From: Nepenthes gracilis
Taxonomy: Eukaryota > Streptophyta > Magnoliopsida > Caryophyllales > Nepenthaceae
Length of the DNA stretch: 64,000 bases
NCBI GenBank assembly: GCA_033239525.1
Contig: BSYO01000016.1
Location: 4,661,045-4,725,044, forward strand
Direction of reading: 5' to 3'
Shown: positions 12,691 to 23,468 of the stretch, one piece after another
Layout: each line of letters opens with the position of its first letter
How positions within the stretch are numbered: position 1 is the stretch's first letter
Made by a program: the position numbers and the translations under genes
The notes under the pieces: generated by a model
The model's database searches: none
Seen by the model: the letters and a program-made list of their open reading frames with translations, nothing else
What the model was told of the DNA's origin: nothing

Positions 12691-14223
12691 AGCCACTCCG
12701 TCCAAAAGCAGAGCATGCCGTGCATAAACAAAGCATTTGCTCCTGTCACAACCACTCAGGCTTCCAAATTCTACTCCGGTCACTGCCACTCTGGATTCCA
12801 AAAATGTACAGCCCACTTCGGCTCTCAAAATCAACTCCGGATTTTCCCTGCGCAAAAGTGAAGCATTTGGCCAGTGAAAAGTCATTCCACTGATTTTCAC
12901 TTCGCTCCAAAAAATCACTTCTGCTCCCACGAGGACTCATCCACTCCGCTTGGAAGTGATCAAGCACTCCGCCAGGAATTCGGCACTCCGAAAATATTGA
13001 ATTGCACTCCGAAATTTTGCACTCCGTCAGAATTCCACTCTGGAATTTTGCACACTACCCGGAACACGAAAGGCATTCCAGCAGCCTAAATTCACTCCAG
13101 CATGATAGATTTGTGCCAGAATATGCTCGTCCGGCCTTTCATCTTTCCGCCAATTAGAAAGCTACTTCGATTGATTTCTATTCAGGCACCATCCGGTTTC
13201 GGATTTGGTCACTGTTCAGAATTGCAAGTCGGTTAGATTTACTCCAACATTTTGTTTCTCAGCAAGTTGGCAAATTACTTCCCTAACTCCAAAAGCAGCT
13301 TAAATCCACTCCATCACAAAAACTAGAGTGAGTTGGACCAGTATATCATCTCCCTGCCAGCCAATTCCACACCTGCGTCCAAAAAGGCATTTCGGCTCTT
13401 TGTCCCTCTCTCAGTTGATAGAGATACTCTGACGCCCAAAGTTGGAGTTGTGCAGCTCAGTCCGGCATTCAAATGTCACTTCGGCATCAACTCTGGCGCC
13501 TCAGACCCACTCCGGCGTTCTTCTGTTGTATAGAAAACTGGCCCAGGTTCCAGGTCCGGCTTTTAATTGCCACTTTGGTAGCATTTTAGCCTACCGAGAT
13601 ATTCTCTAGCGGCAGAAATCACTCCGGCACTCCGTCTCTCATTCAACCAGTTTGGCATGCCATTTCAAACGGTTGAAGTGCATTCAGTCCGGAATCATTT
13701 TCGTCATTTAACCGGTTTGGCTCATCAATCATATTATACAGCTCCCAGAATCGAGCATCCAACCGGAGCCAATCAACTTAATGCAACAAGTCCGAAATTC
13801 TTTGACTACGGTGTTAAGATGAACTCCAGTCAAAATCCATTACGGCCATTCTGCCACCAACAAGACACTTTGACAGATTACCACACCAGTACCTAAACAA
13901 CTCCGGACTTCGGCGAACTCCGGAATTCAATCGACTTCGGATTTCAGCGTAGATTTTTCCCAGTGGCACGAAGCACTCTGAAAATCCCTCGCAAATCTCC
14001 AGAATCGGCATTTAAATGTGTCAAAACCGATTTCATTTCGAATTGACGGAGGAAAATCCAAATCCGCCTTTGAAGCTGCCTGGTTAAAAGCACTTCGGAT
14101 TTCCCATTCACAATGGCCCACAGAAGCTCTCCAGGAACAAGCATTCTATGTGCATGGCACTCCAGAAATTTCTCGCAAATTTTCGATCAACATTTCCATC
14201 GGAAATCAACTCTGGACTTCAAT

Positions 14224-14470
14224 CAACTCCGGTTGATTTCCACTCCGGCTCTCGAGAGTCAGACCATCAACTCCGGACTTCAATCAACTCCGGATTTCAA
14301 TCAACTCCGGTTGATTTCCACTCCGGCTCTCAAGAGTTAGACCGTCAACTCCGGACTTCAATCAACTCCAGATTTCAATCAACTCCGAAATTCAATCAAC
14401 TCCGGTTGATTTCCACTCCGACTCTCAAGAGTGAGATCGTCAACTCCGGACTTCAATCAACTTTGGATTT
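14224..14470 (+). repeat. Tandem array with TCAACTCCGG motif
   Basis: Three units, marked by 'ggttgatttccactccg' at 14231, 14309 and 14404. The third interval is longer because a 17-bp subunit (around 'gatttcaatcaactccg') is repeated once more. The whole interior from about 12900 onward is peppered with 'ctccgg' and 'cactccg'. Confidence 0.8.
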
Positions 14471-14930
14471 CAGCGCAGATTTTTCCTAGCAGCACGAAGC
14501 ACTCCGAAAAATCTCTCGCAAATTTCAGAATCAGCCTTTGAAGGTGAAAAAACAATTTCAACTTCAGAACAAGCATCTTCTCTCACTAGCCGGTCCAAGT
14601 CCACTCCAGTGCGCCAGATAAAAACCACCAAAACTCACCTCTAATCTGCTTGAGAGCTCTCTTGCCAGATTATGTCACTCCTGGAGATCATCTCAATCCG
14701 AAAGATTACTCAGTTTGGATTCTTAGTCCACTCTGAAGGTTTTTTCACTCTGGAATTTTATCTGACTCCAAATTTCAGCCACTATGGAGGTTTCATTTAG
14801 TCCGGATTTGCTGCACACCAAATTTTCCTCCGAAAGATAATTTCTATCGGATTTTTAGTTTGGATTTTATTCATTTATGAATCTCCACTTAGAAAATTGA
14901 ACTCTAAGAGTTTTACTCCGGAAATCGTAC

Positions 14931-14950
14931 GCAACATTGGCGCCGTCTAG
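14931..14950 (+). other. Second copy of the LTR-end/PBS junction
   Basis: The string 'gcaacattggcgccgtct' at 14931 is identical to the junction of the 5' LTR end and PBS at 11121. It lies 860 bp before the 3' LTR and is followed by 'agtacatctttttccat', not by LTR sequence. It may be the scar of an earlier recombined or nested element. Confidence 0.65.
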
Positions 14951-15129
14951 TACATCTTTTTCCATCATCAATACAACATCAATAAAAATCAAAGTTGATG
15001 TGAAGGATTTGATGATGGCAACATTGAAGATTCACCAGCTTCAGAAAATTCTTTCAAATTTGATCGGAGGTGAGCACCAAGGTTCCTAGGATTAAAAAAG
15101 CCAACCGGAAAATTTGGATCCAATTTAAC

Positions 15130-15690
15130 AATTTGATCCGGAGTGTGACCAAAAAGCGGGAGTCACCAAATTCGGAGTGACAAAAAAACGGGAGTTACTA
15201 AATCCGGAATAAACAAATCCAGAGTGACCAAAAAGTGAGAGTCACCAAATCCAGAGTGAATAAATCCGGAGTGACCCAAAAGCGGGAGTCACCAAATCCG
15301 GAGTGAACAAATCCGGAGTGACCAAAAAGCGGGAGTCATCAAATTCGGAGTAAATAAACCCGACGTGACCAAAAGCGGAAGTTACCAAATCCGGAGTGAC
15401 CAAAAAAGCGAGAGTCACCAAATCCGGAGTGACCAAAAAACGGGAGTTACCAAATCTGGAGTAAATAAACCCGGAGTGGCAAAAAAAGCGGGAGTCAACA
15501 AATCCGAAGTGAATAAACCTAGAGTGACCAAAAAGCGGGAGTCACCAAATCCGGAGTGAATAAACCCGGAGTGAACAAAAAGCGGAAGTCACCGAATCCG
15601 GAGTGAATAAACCCGGAGTGACCAAAAAGCGGGAGTCACCAAATCCGGAGTAAATAAATCCGGAGTGACCAAAAAAGAGGGAGTCACCAG
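15130..15690 (+). repeat. Tandem array of ~33-bp and ~16-bp units
   Basis: A unit reading 'gagtgaccaaaaagcgggag' plus 'tcaccaaatccg' alternates irregularly with a shorter 'gagtgaataaacccg' unit across about 560 bp. Open frames on both strands here are by-products of the periodicity. Confidence 0.85.
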
Positions 15691-15775
15691 ATCCTGAGCA
15701 ATGAAAATCCGAAAAAATCCTAAGTAATCAATCCCATCAGAATACATGCTAGAAGTTAAAATTTTAATCTTCTGG

Positions 15776-15788
15776 TATGGGGGGCTAG
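15776..15788 (+). other. Polypurine tract of the LARD-like element
   Basis: 'tatggggggctag' immediately precedes the 3' LTR start at 15789, in the place expected for the plus-strand primer. Confidence 0.65.
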
Positions 15789-16235
15789 TGATGGGTATTA
15801 TTACCCGAATAACTGGTAACCACCCGTGGGATAAATTATAGAAACTCCTGATAACTTCTACGGTTCGTTTTTGAAAGAAACGTACCATAACCAACAGGAG
15901 TTAAAATAACTAAGTATATTTATCCGAAAAAGTTATGCTTATCCGGAGAAGTTACAAAACTGAAAAGAGGCCCTATATAAAGAGAAGGTAATCCTCCATG
16001 AAGGGGGGCCCTGAAACTCTCTTTCTCTGAAAATTACTATCTGAAATAAATATATCTTTTTCCTTTTTATTATTCAAAAAAGGCCATGATCGACTTGAGC
16101 GTCGGAGAGCCTTTGGGGATTTAGCCCCATTGGCCTTTTGACCATCTTGTCTTCTTTTGTGTTGTACAGGTCTTGAGTTAAAAAGACGGGAGCACAAAAA
16201 TCATCTACATCTAACTCCGGACCAAATCCGCAACA
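15789..16235 (+). repeat. 3' LTR of the LARD-like element
   Basis: 447 bp, TG...CA, followed directly by the ATTTT target duplication at 16236-16240. It is collinear with the 5' LTR except for the 10-bp indel near its start. Confidence 0.9.
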
Positions 16236-16299
16236 ATTTTAATTATATTAATATTCACTAAAATAATCTTTTAAAATTTATATCTTACATTGCTCCTTC

Positions 16300-17290
16300 C
16301 TTATGAAAATTTCATCTTGAAATTTTATGTACTTTAGTAAGTAGACAAATACATATACTTCTTTTGAATTTCATCTTCTCACTCTAAGGTTGTTTCTTCA
16401 AATTAGTAATTTCTTCATAAAATCTTCATTAATGGAGTTGCCTTCATAAGAAGTATTTAATCTTGTCTCCCCCCAAATTTAAACAAATTTATCAATATAT
16501 GATAAATCTCAATTAATCCTCACTAGTTCATGTTCAATAATATTTGAGAGATTGTGGAAATGTTTTGAAGTATCAACACATGAAGAACATTGTAGACATC
16601 ATTTAAATTTGGGAACAAAGTTAATCATTACGTTACCTCTATAATCAAGTCTAGAATTTCAAAAGCCTAATAAATATCAACTTTAATTTTTTTTTAAGTT
16701 CAAAATAAGAGACTCCATTCAATTGAGGTATCCTCAAAAACATATGATCACCAATTTTAAAGTTCAGTTTTGATCTCTTATGGTCGTATAATTCTTCTAT
16801 TGACTCTTAATAACTTTAAACTAATCTCGAATCAAGTGAATCTTATCAAATGTTTCTTAAATCATTTCTAACCTTAAGAGTCTCATATCTCTTATTTTCT
16901 CCCAATGGATTAGAAACAACATTATTATGGACAAATTTAGTTAATGGTAATTAATTGTTCAAATTTTCTTTCATTTTTAATATTGAAACCCTCATTATAT
17001 GTTTCAAAATTTGAATCTTCCATTCGGATGGCTCATCTATTTGGAGGTAATAAGTTGTGCTAAATTTTAAATTAATACTTAACACTCGATGCAAATGTTT
17101 TTTTTTTTTTTAAATTTAGAAACAAACTTTAGATCTAAATCTAATATAATAGAAATTCGGATCCCATGGAGTCTTACTACTTTATTAATATACAATCTTG
17201 CAAGTTTGCTTGGGCAAATATCATGCAGAAGCCTTTCCTCTCAAGTTCGCTCAAACAAAACATTTCATCGATTTTTTATGAACACCCATA
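16300..17290 (-). pseudogene. Ty3-gypsy integrase relic
   Basis: On the minus strand the conceptual translation with stops and frameshifts gives, in order, INKVVRLHGIRISIILDLD, then INLKFSTTYYLQIDEPSEWK, LTKFVHNN, then LNFKIGDHMFLRIPQLNGV and LFPNLNDVYNVLHVLIL. These align with the gypsy integrase core ('EIVRLHGVPVSIVSDRD', 'LNFSTAYHPQTDGQSER', 'VEFAYNN') and its C-terminal part ('FEVGDHVFLKVSPMKGV', 'LPPNLSNIHDVFHVSML'). The first catalytic Asp region and the H2C2 zinc finger are not seen. It is a dead fragment, probably host DNA into which the LARD-like element inserted. Confidence 0.75.
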
Positions 17291-18070
17291 GCTTTTGAAA
17301 ATTAGGTAAAAAAAATAGTGAGTATTTATAATATGCATGAAACTCATAAGAGAGTGATCTAATCCAACATTGATTCAACCAATATAGTAAAAATATACAT
17401 ATGAATTTTAATATTTACACTTCAAAATTTTTATGGGATTGCATGGATCGGTGTTCCTATGTTTTTTCTCCTTTATTTTAGTTGATGCTATAATTGATGT
17501 AATTTTATATTTCTCTCTCAATACTAAAATGTAAATTTTGTTATTACATGCTAAATTAGTAGTCTAAAATTATAATTAATACACATACTATCTCTTACGT
17601 GATTTAATTAATATTATAATTTTTGTAGTTGTAATAAATAGTAGTTATACTTTAATAATTTGAATGAACTTTTTTTAAATGAAAAAAAAAAGGAAAAAAC
17701 AACTCTAAAAGATTCCACTAATTGAGTTACCATTATAGAAAGAAGAATGGGGGATCTTATTCTACGAAATAGGCGCTTTGCCCCTTTTTTATTTTATAAA
17801 ATTTATATTTAAAAAAATTAAAAATAAAATAAAATACCTACTCCATAAAATAGAAACCTCGATTTCTATGAAAAGAAGTACTTAACAACATGGATCATCC
17901 ATTGCATAAAATGGCCCATCCTACATCACAAAAACCCAAATTGGGTCATGCCGATCTCCCAAAATGTGGGCCCATTATAGCCCAAGCCTGCCAACCCACA
18001 ATGTGGCACTAAGTAGACAATATTGTCATAGTGTATATGTGAACATGGGGATCATACTTCTTTCAAATAG
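17291..18070. other. AT-rich DNA, no gene seen
   Basis: Only A/T-rich sequence. Short GC-richer words occur near 17930-18000 ('atgtgggcccattatagccc'). These contain GGGCCC/TGGGCC-like motifs found in plant promoters, but no coding frame follows. Confidence 0.5.
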
Positions 18071-18071
18071 A

Positions 18072-18320
18072 AATAGAGAAGTAAGACTCTTATTTTTCTT
18101 ATCTAAGCTGTTAGATTAAAAAATATTTAATGATTAAAATTTAAATATTAAATAATAAACTCTAAATAGATATTTTTATTAATTTTTTTATATTTGATTT
18201 AATATTTAATAGATGATAATTTTATTAAAAAATTAAAATACAATTATTTATTTTAAAAATTAATCATTTAATCAAAATTTAATAGTTAGAATAAAAAAGT
18301 AGGAATCTCATTTCTCTCTA
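18072..18320. mobile_element. MITE-like inverted-repeat element
   Basis: The left end reads 'gagaagtaagactctt' followed by a run leading to 'ttagattaaa'. The right end, reverse-complemented, reads 'gagaaatgagattcct' followed by a similar run leading to 'ttaaattttg'. The ~250-bp AT-rich interior has no frame. A TA dinucleotide abuts both ends. Length, terminal inverted repeats and lack of coding fit a miniature inverted-repeat element; the superfamily is uncertain. Confidence 0.5.
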
Positions 18321-18359
18321 TATATTATTGCCATTTTTTTTTAAAATTTTAGAATCTGT

Positions 18360-18430
18360 CCTATAAATACACCCCATCCATCCTCCCAATTTCACACACT
18401 CGTTTCTCACACTCTCATTCTCTTATTATC
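18360..18430 (+). promoter_or_regulatory. Orphan TATA promoter with pyrimidine-rich leader
   Basis: 'cctataaatacaccc' at about 18360 is a textbook plant TATA box. It is followed ~35 bp later by a C/T-rich stretch ('cactcgtttctcacactc') like a plant transcription start and leader. No credible coding frame follows in the next 500 bp. It may drive a non-coding RNA or be a stranded promoter. The MITE-like element lies ~40 bp upstream. Confidence 0.35.
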
Positions 18431-18834
18431 TATCTTTATATGTGCCCTAATTTTCTTTTTATTTTTCATTCCTTAATTTTTTTATTCTTTTTTATATATT
18501 TATTTAATTTATTAATATATTTTTCTCATGACCCATAACTTTCCCAAAATCTTGAATGAGCAGACCAAAACATTACTCACAGTTTAGGATGAGTGAATAT
18601 ATCCCACTAACATTATATTCCAAAACAGGCAGACATTGTATCTGGCTGTAGTTCTAATTTATCAGAATCACAAAAATCATACATTTGTTCTGTATGCAAC
18701 TTATACCGAAAAAATCATTAAAGCATTAGATTTATTTGAATTAGTAAACCATAATGACAAACGAAAAATAGTTTATATAAATGTACTGTTAATTATAACT
18801 ATTACAATTGCAGAGGTATTAGACACTTAATTTA

Positions 18835-19330
18835 CCTTGTGAAGAGAACATGAACAATATCCACAAGAAGCAGCAAAAGCAGAGCCTTTACGCATTTGAA
18901 CTTGACCCTCTAAGCATCCCGGGCTAAGGTGCTTAGCCAACTCGGAAAGCATTTCTCTTAACAATTAACCTTTACGTTGATCGACAAGAACGCTCTGATG
19001 TTGTCGACATGGGCCAACATTAGGGTCATGGCCGGGATACGTGGGATACATGCCAGCCAATATAGCATATCTTTTTAACCAATTCGAGGTATTGCCCACC
19101 TAACCTACCAGTGACTTGCGGTCTAGCCAAAGGCCAATCATCATGCCCCGGAAGATAGCAAACCAGAAGGTGGCACTCAATCGAATACTCTTATGGCAGC
19201 CAGCGTGAATAACCGATAATAGCATTGCTCCTCTGTGCTTAGAGAATGGAGCCAGTTAGCCTATGGGGGCATGTCCCAACGGCTTACCCTAGTATACTTA
19301 TAGATGTTAACCTTCATCTACAATTCGAAG
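18835..19330 (-). other. Higher-GC block of unknown origin
   Basis: About 500 bp with clearly higher GC and different word use from its neighbours, ending at the copia insertion site (19330). The minus strand carries a long coding-like frame broken by only a couple of stops; it includes RLSATFWFAIFRGMMIGLWL, then YAILAGMYPTYPGHDPNVGP and LSELAKHLSPGCLEGQVQMR. I do not recognise the protein. Organelle-derived DNA (mitochondrial in style) is one possibility, a captured gene fragment another. Confidence 0.3.
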
Positions 19331-20292
19331 TGTTAGGGTCTTCTTTATAATAGGCATATTCCGTAACTATATATAATTTTGTGTCGATATCGGGTTGTGT
19401 TTCGTCAGAATGTTGCATTAACATATTTCCATACCTGTCAGTTCCAACTTTCAGGAATACTGCGTCTGCTGTGAACTAGCCACAAGCTTGAGCCCGAAAT
19501 TCAGAAGCCCTGCACTCGCTGTGAATTCGCCACGAGCTCGAGCCCAAAATCTCGAAGCCCTACGCTCGCCACGAGTTCGAGCGCCGTGACAACGGGTAAT
19601 TTTTTTTTAATACGTTTTTCGAACCCTCTATAAATATACACCTATAATCAGTTGCCCTAACTCTTGATTGATGCATTTGAAGCCGTCCCACTTGAGAGAA
19701 ACTTATTCCCCACTCTTTAATCTTGCTCCAAATTGAGAAAACCAAACTACTACGTTGTGCCTTATGCTCTAACAGATTTTCTCACCACTTTCTCTTTATG
19801 AATCCATCGCCTCTACCTTTCTACCTTCGTTGGTGACGTCGATACATTGAAGAAGGGGATATGGTCATGTTTGGCAAATTCAAGTGGCACGAGAGGAAAG
19901 ATTGATATGAAGACCGGAAGGCGTCAAGTTCTGTTGTCGTGGGCAAATTCAAGGGGTTTCTTAGTAGGAGTCACAAGACGGGAGTAAGTTGACTAGATTA
20001 ACATATTGTTACCACCCAATTTGTAAGTTAATTTTCATAGTGTATTTCTTCCATGGCCATTGAAACCCTGAGGATTTTTCTCGATTACCGTAGGTATCGA
20101 GTTTTTCCTTCGTCACCAAAAAGATTACCTTTTTATTATTACTATTACTTATTTTTATACTCATATTGCTCGTATCATTTAGACACAAATATTCTTTACG
20201 TGTATTGAATATTTAATTTTGCACTAGTTCCACTAATTTGTTGTAAGGATCAAAACATTATTGTGCTATTTGGACTAAAACATCCTTTTTCA
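19331..20292 (+). repeat. 5' LTR of the copia element
   Basis: 962 bp, TG...CA. It contains short repeats of the type 'cacgagctcgagcccaaaat' (about 19460-19580) and a TATA-like 'ctataaatatacacc' near 19629, as does the 3' LTR (near 25478). Confidence 0.85.
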
Positions 20293-20294
20293 AT

Positions 20295-20306
20295 TGGTAT
20301 CAGAGA
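20295..20306 (+). other. Copia primer binding site
   Basis: 'tggtatcagaga' lies two bases after the LTR end. It matches the standard initiator-methionine tRNA primer site of copia elements (TGGTATCAGAGC) in 11 of 12 bases. Confidence 0.85.
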
Positions 20307-20363
20307 CTTACCCGGATCCGTGGCCCCCGATTTAGATATATACGAGTGGATCGCTCTCCGTAC

Positions 20364-22043
20364 CTCCCTTCTTTGATAGGAGCAACTATACCTATTGGAA
20401 GGTTTGGATGAGAGCCTTCCTTAAATCGATGGATGAGTGCATGTGGGCTAGTACTCAAACCGGGTGGACTCCACCCAAAAGTGGTGATAAACCAAAAAAT
20501 CTGTCTTTGTAGTCAAAAGAAGAATTTGATATGTGTAATTAGAATAGTAAGGGATTACATGCCATTTTTATGGCCATATCATTCGAAGAGTTCAAATGCA
20601 TATCTATGTGTAAAACTGCAAAAGATGCATGGAAAATACTTGAAATAACTCATAAAAGAACCAAACTTGTAAAAAATTTAAAATTGCAAATGCTAATGAC
20701 CAAATTTGAAGAAATCTGTATGAAAGATGATAAAACGTTTGATGAGTTCTATGCACAATTAAAAGATATTGTAAATTTCACGTTTAATTTAGGAGAACGA
20801 ATCCCTAAAAATAGAATTGTTAAAAAAATTCTTTGATTTCTCCCTGAGCGATTTAGACCTAAAGTCACCGCAATCAAAAAAAGTAAATATCTTGATAAAA
20901 TGAAGATTGAAAACTTGTAGAATCACTCCAAACTTACGAGCACACACTTTCACAGTTAAAGAAGCAAAAATTAATTGCCCTAAAATCCGTTAGGGAAGAG
21001 AGAGATTGTGACTCTAATGAGAAGTCAAATAAAGATGAAAATTTTACCACATTTGTTAAAAATTTTAAAGAAAAATAAATCTTCATCTGGTTTACCAAGT
21101 TTGGATTTAAAATGAACTCTAAAACTTAAAAAGAAAGGTCGATGTGAATTTAAAGAATCCGAATCTAAAAATACCTAAAGTGTTTAATGCCACGAGTGTA
21201 AAGGTTTTGGTCATTATCGTGCCAAATGCCCAAACCTTAAATGTCATCAAGCCGAAACTTATAAAGCTAATATGACCTTGAGCGATGACGAAGAAGAAGA
21301 TGCTGAAAAATGTTCTGAATATGGCCCTATCAAGTACATAGCCATTATGACCTCAATGAATAAAAATAATGATTGCTTAGAGGCAAGTCTTAAGCTATCC
21401 GATAACTCTGAGAACAAGTCAGAATTTGATCTGTATGACCTTCAGGATGCTTATTTCAAATTATTTAAAGAATATCTTCAAGTTAAGAAAACGAATGTAT
21501 CACTCAAATAGAAACTGACTAAAATGGAAAAAAAATTAGCTTTAAAATCCGAGTTAGATACAAAAGTTCAAGAAGTTGAGAACCTGAAAAGTTCTTTTAC
21601 TGAAAAAATCATAACTCTTGATACTGATTTAGAAGCTGCTCAAAATTATTTAAAATAATTTTCAAATGGCTCCAAAAAATTGGACTATATACTCAGTTTG
21701 GGAAAAATAAGAGGAAATAAAATTGGGTTAGGTTACTCTGAAAATGACTTGAAAGTCACTGGTAATTCTAAAATTGTATTTGTCCAACCCACGTCCCTCA
21801 TAAGGTAAAACAGTCTCTCGTCTGCTGATATTGACCAATTGTCTAGGGATTCTCCAAAGAAGAGTGTTAATACACAAAAACCTTAAAATTTTACAAGTAT
21901 GAAACAGTTTGGTCTTCAATGCACTAGGAAGCCATTAAGCACTTCTGACAGCCATGCTAAATTCATTCCAATATGTCATGGATGCGGAATCATTAACCAT
22001 AATCGTCCCCATTGCCTCGTATCATTACGAAAAAATAAGTCTT
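20364..22043 (+). pseudogene. Copia gag pseudogene with two zinc knuckles
   Basis: Translation gives FDRSNYTYWKVWMRAFLKSM near 20376, which matches the copia gag N-terminal signature ('FDGTNYAYWKVRMRAFL'). A UBN2-type domain (KDAWKILEITHKRTKLVKNL, about 20610-20680) follows, ending in VKKIL at 20835. A first CCHC knuckle, CHECKGFGHYRAKC, is near 21190, an acidic Ser/Asp-rich linker at 21272-21511, and a second knuckle, CHGCGIINHNRPHC, near 21980. In-frame stops (for example TAG shortly after KNLSL, near 20512, and TGA after VKKIL at 20836) and frame changes show it is dead. Nothing of pol follows. Gag would package element RNA in cytoplasmic particles. Confidence 0.8.
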
Positions 22044-22665
22044 GACAAAACTCTAAGATAGAGCATCTCGTTCTCCACATCCAATACCTAAATGATCAAG
22101 TGATAAACTTAATCAACACCATAAAATATTGTAAAAAATTATGGATCAAGAAGAGTGAGTTCCATTAACCTTTAGTAATTTGTGACAAAAAGGCGGAATA
22201 GATTGCTTTCGTAGGGGAGATGATGAGTGGTCGGCACTCGCACAGATGATGTGTGATGGGTGTCTGCCCCGAGGGGAGATTGATCCTGATAGGGTGTGAT
22301 ATTATTATTTTTGTTAGGAGGAGATACTATTATTTTTGTTAGGGAGAACTTTTCTTAGATTTCTGTGATGCTTGATTTTATACTGTTTTTGTGGCTTTAT
22401 ATTATTCTTATCGTCATATTATATCATCTTGTATTATATCTGTTTGTACTAACCCTATTTGACCAGACAACACAGTAATAATATCGACGCAATAGTCATA
22501 TAATCGACACAGCAGTGCTAGTATAGATTTTTACGTTTTCTTATTGTAGTACTTTTATTTCTCATTAGGTGTAAATTTTTATGTATACGGATTCTATCTC
22601 GGTAATATCTGAACCCATACTTTACTTGTATTTTTTTACTTTATATGTTTTGTCACAAAATTACC

Positions 22666-22677
22666 AAAGGGGGAGAT
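22666..22677 (+). other. Copia polypurine tract
   Basis: 'aaagggggagat' directly precedes TGTTAGGG, the start of the split 3' LTR. This is the classic copia layout. Confidence 0.85.
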
Positions 22678-22929
22678 TGTTAGGGTTATCGTGAAATCCT
22701 AAAATCGAAAAAAAAAGTTTAAAATCGGAATAAAATATTAAAACCAAGAGTATATTTTTGTTTTTGACTTAAAACCAGAAGAAGATTGAAATCCGGACTA
22801 AAAATGTCAAAAATAAAATCCGTAGGTAGGAGTGGTCTTGTACCTTTCAATACCGGAATGGCCTTATAAACCGGAGTAGCTTGTGCCATAGAAGGCCGAA
22901 CTACTTGAATTCCGGAATAGATGACAAGA

Positions 22930-23125
22930 AAAGGTTAATCGAAATTTGTAATGCTGACCGGAATATGTAATGTTGACAGAAATTTGTAAAGTTGACCGGC
23001 TTTTAGAATGTTGACTAGTTTTGAGTAAAAGTTGACCAAAATTTGTGATGCTGACCACCAGCGTCAAAATGTTGACCGGGAGGCCGACCAAAGAGTTGAC
23101 CGGCTTTGAGAAAGGTTGACCGGTC
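22930..23125 (+). repeat. Array of 'gttgacc' short repeats
   Basis: Irregular 20-30-bp units of the form 'aatgttgaccgg...tttgagaa' recur across about 200 bp inside the LTR-like insertion, upstream of its TATA box. No frame. Confidence 0.7.
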
Positions 23126-23422
23126 TTAAATAAAAGAAGTGAAACGTTGGCCGATTCTTAGTAAAAAATGTCTGATTAGAATATGAAGCATTGACCAAAG
23201 AGTTGATCGGAATAAATTAAGGGCAACTAAAGACAATGACCAACTTTGCTGATTAGTTAGAATCCAACTAGACCCCAACTAAATGAAATAAGTGAACCAC
23301 TCTGTTGACCGTTTAAAAAGAAGTACCGAAGTGAGTAACTTAAACTACTTACTCCCACCTAACCTCTAAAAAGAAGTACCAAGTGGGTAACTTACCCCCA
23401 CTTACTCCATCTAACCCCTCCT

Positions 23423-23432
23423 GTATATATAC
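23423..23432 (+). promoter_or_regulatory. TATA box upstream of the palindrome
   Basis: 'gtatatatac' lies about 40 bp before the left arm of the palindrome at 23469. Transcription from it would start at or just before the hairpin. This is inference from spacing only. Confidence 0.45.
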
Positions 23433-23468
23433 TCAGTTTCAGTGGAAGAAGCAAGTATGGGTGTCGAC

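Larger units (their letters stand above)
10689..16235 (+). mobile_element. Non-autonomous LTR retrotransposon (LARD-like), complete
   Basis: This element is bounded by two LTRs (10689-11126 and 15789-16235). Both begin TGATGGGTAT and end CCGCAACA, and both are flanked by the 5-bp duplication ATTTT (10684-10688 and 16236-16240). A primer-binding-like site follows the 5' LTR and a G-rich polypurine tract precedes the 3' LTR. The LTRs differ by roughly 25 substitutions by eye plus a 10-bp indel, so the insertion is moderately old. The 4.66-kb interior has no gag, protease, integrase or RT in any frame; every open frame is short and overlaps others on both strands. It contains a duplicated GC-rich block and two short tandem arrays. 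By structure it is a large retrotransposon derivative that would need proteins from another element. Confidence 0.9.

Noticed and set aside
11279..12930. Cluster of overlapping 60-140-codon frames inside the LARD-like element
   Set aside because: They overlap on both strands in GC-rich DNA, none persists between the two duplicated blocks, and none matches gag or pol.
17089..17298. 69-codon plus-strand frame
   Set aside because: Antisense shadow of the gypsy integrase relic.
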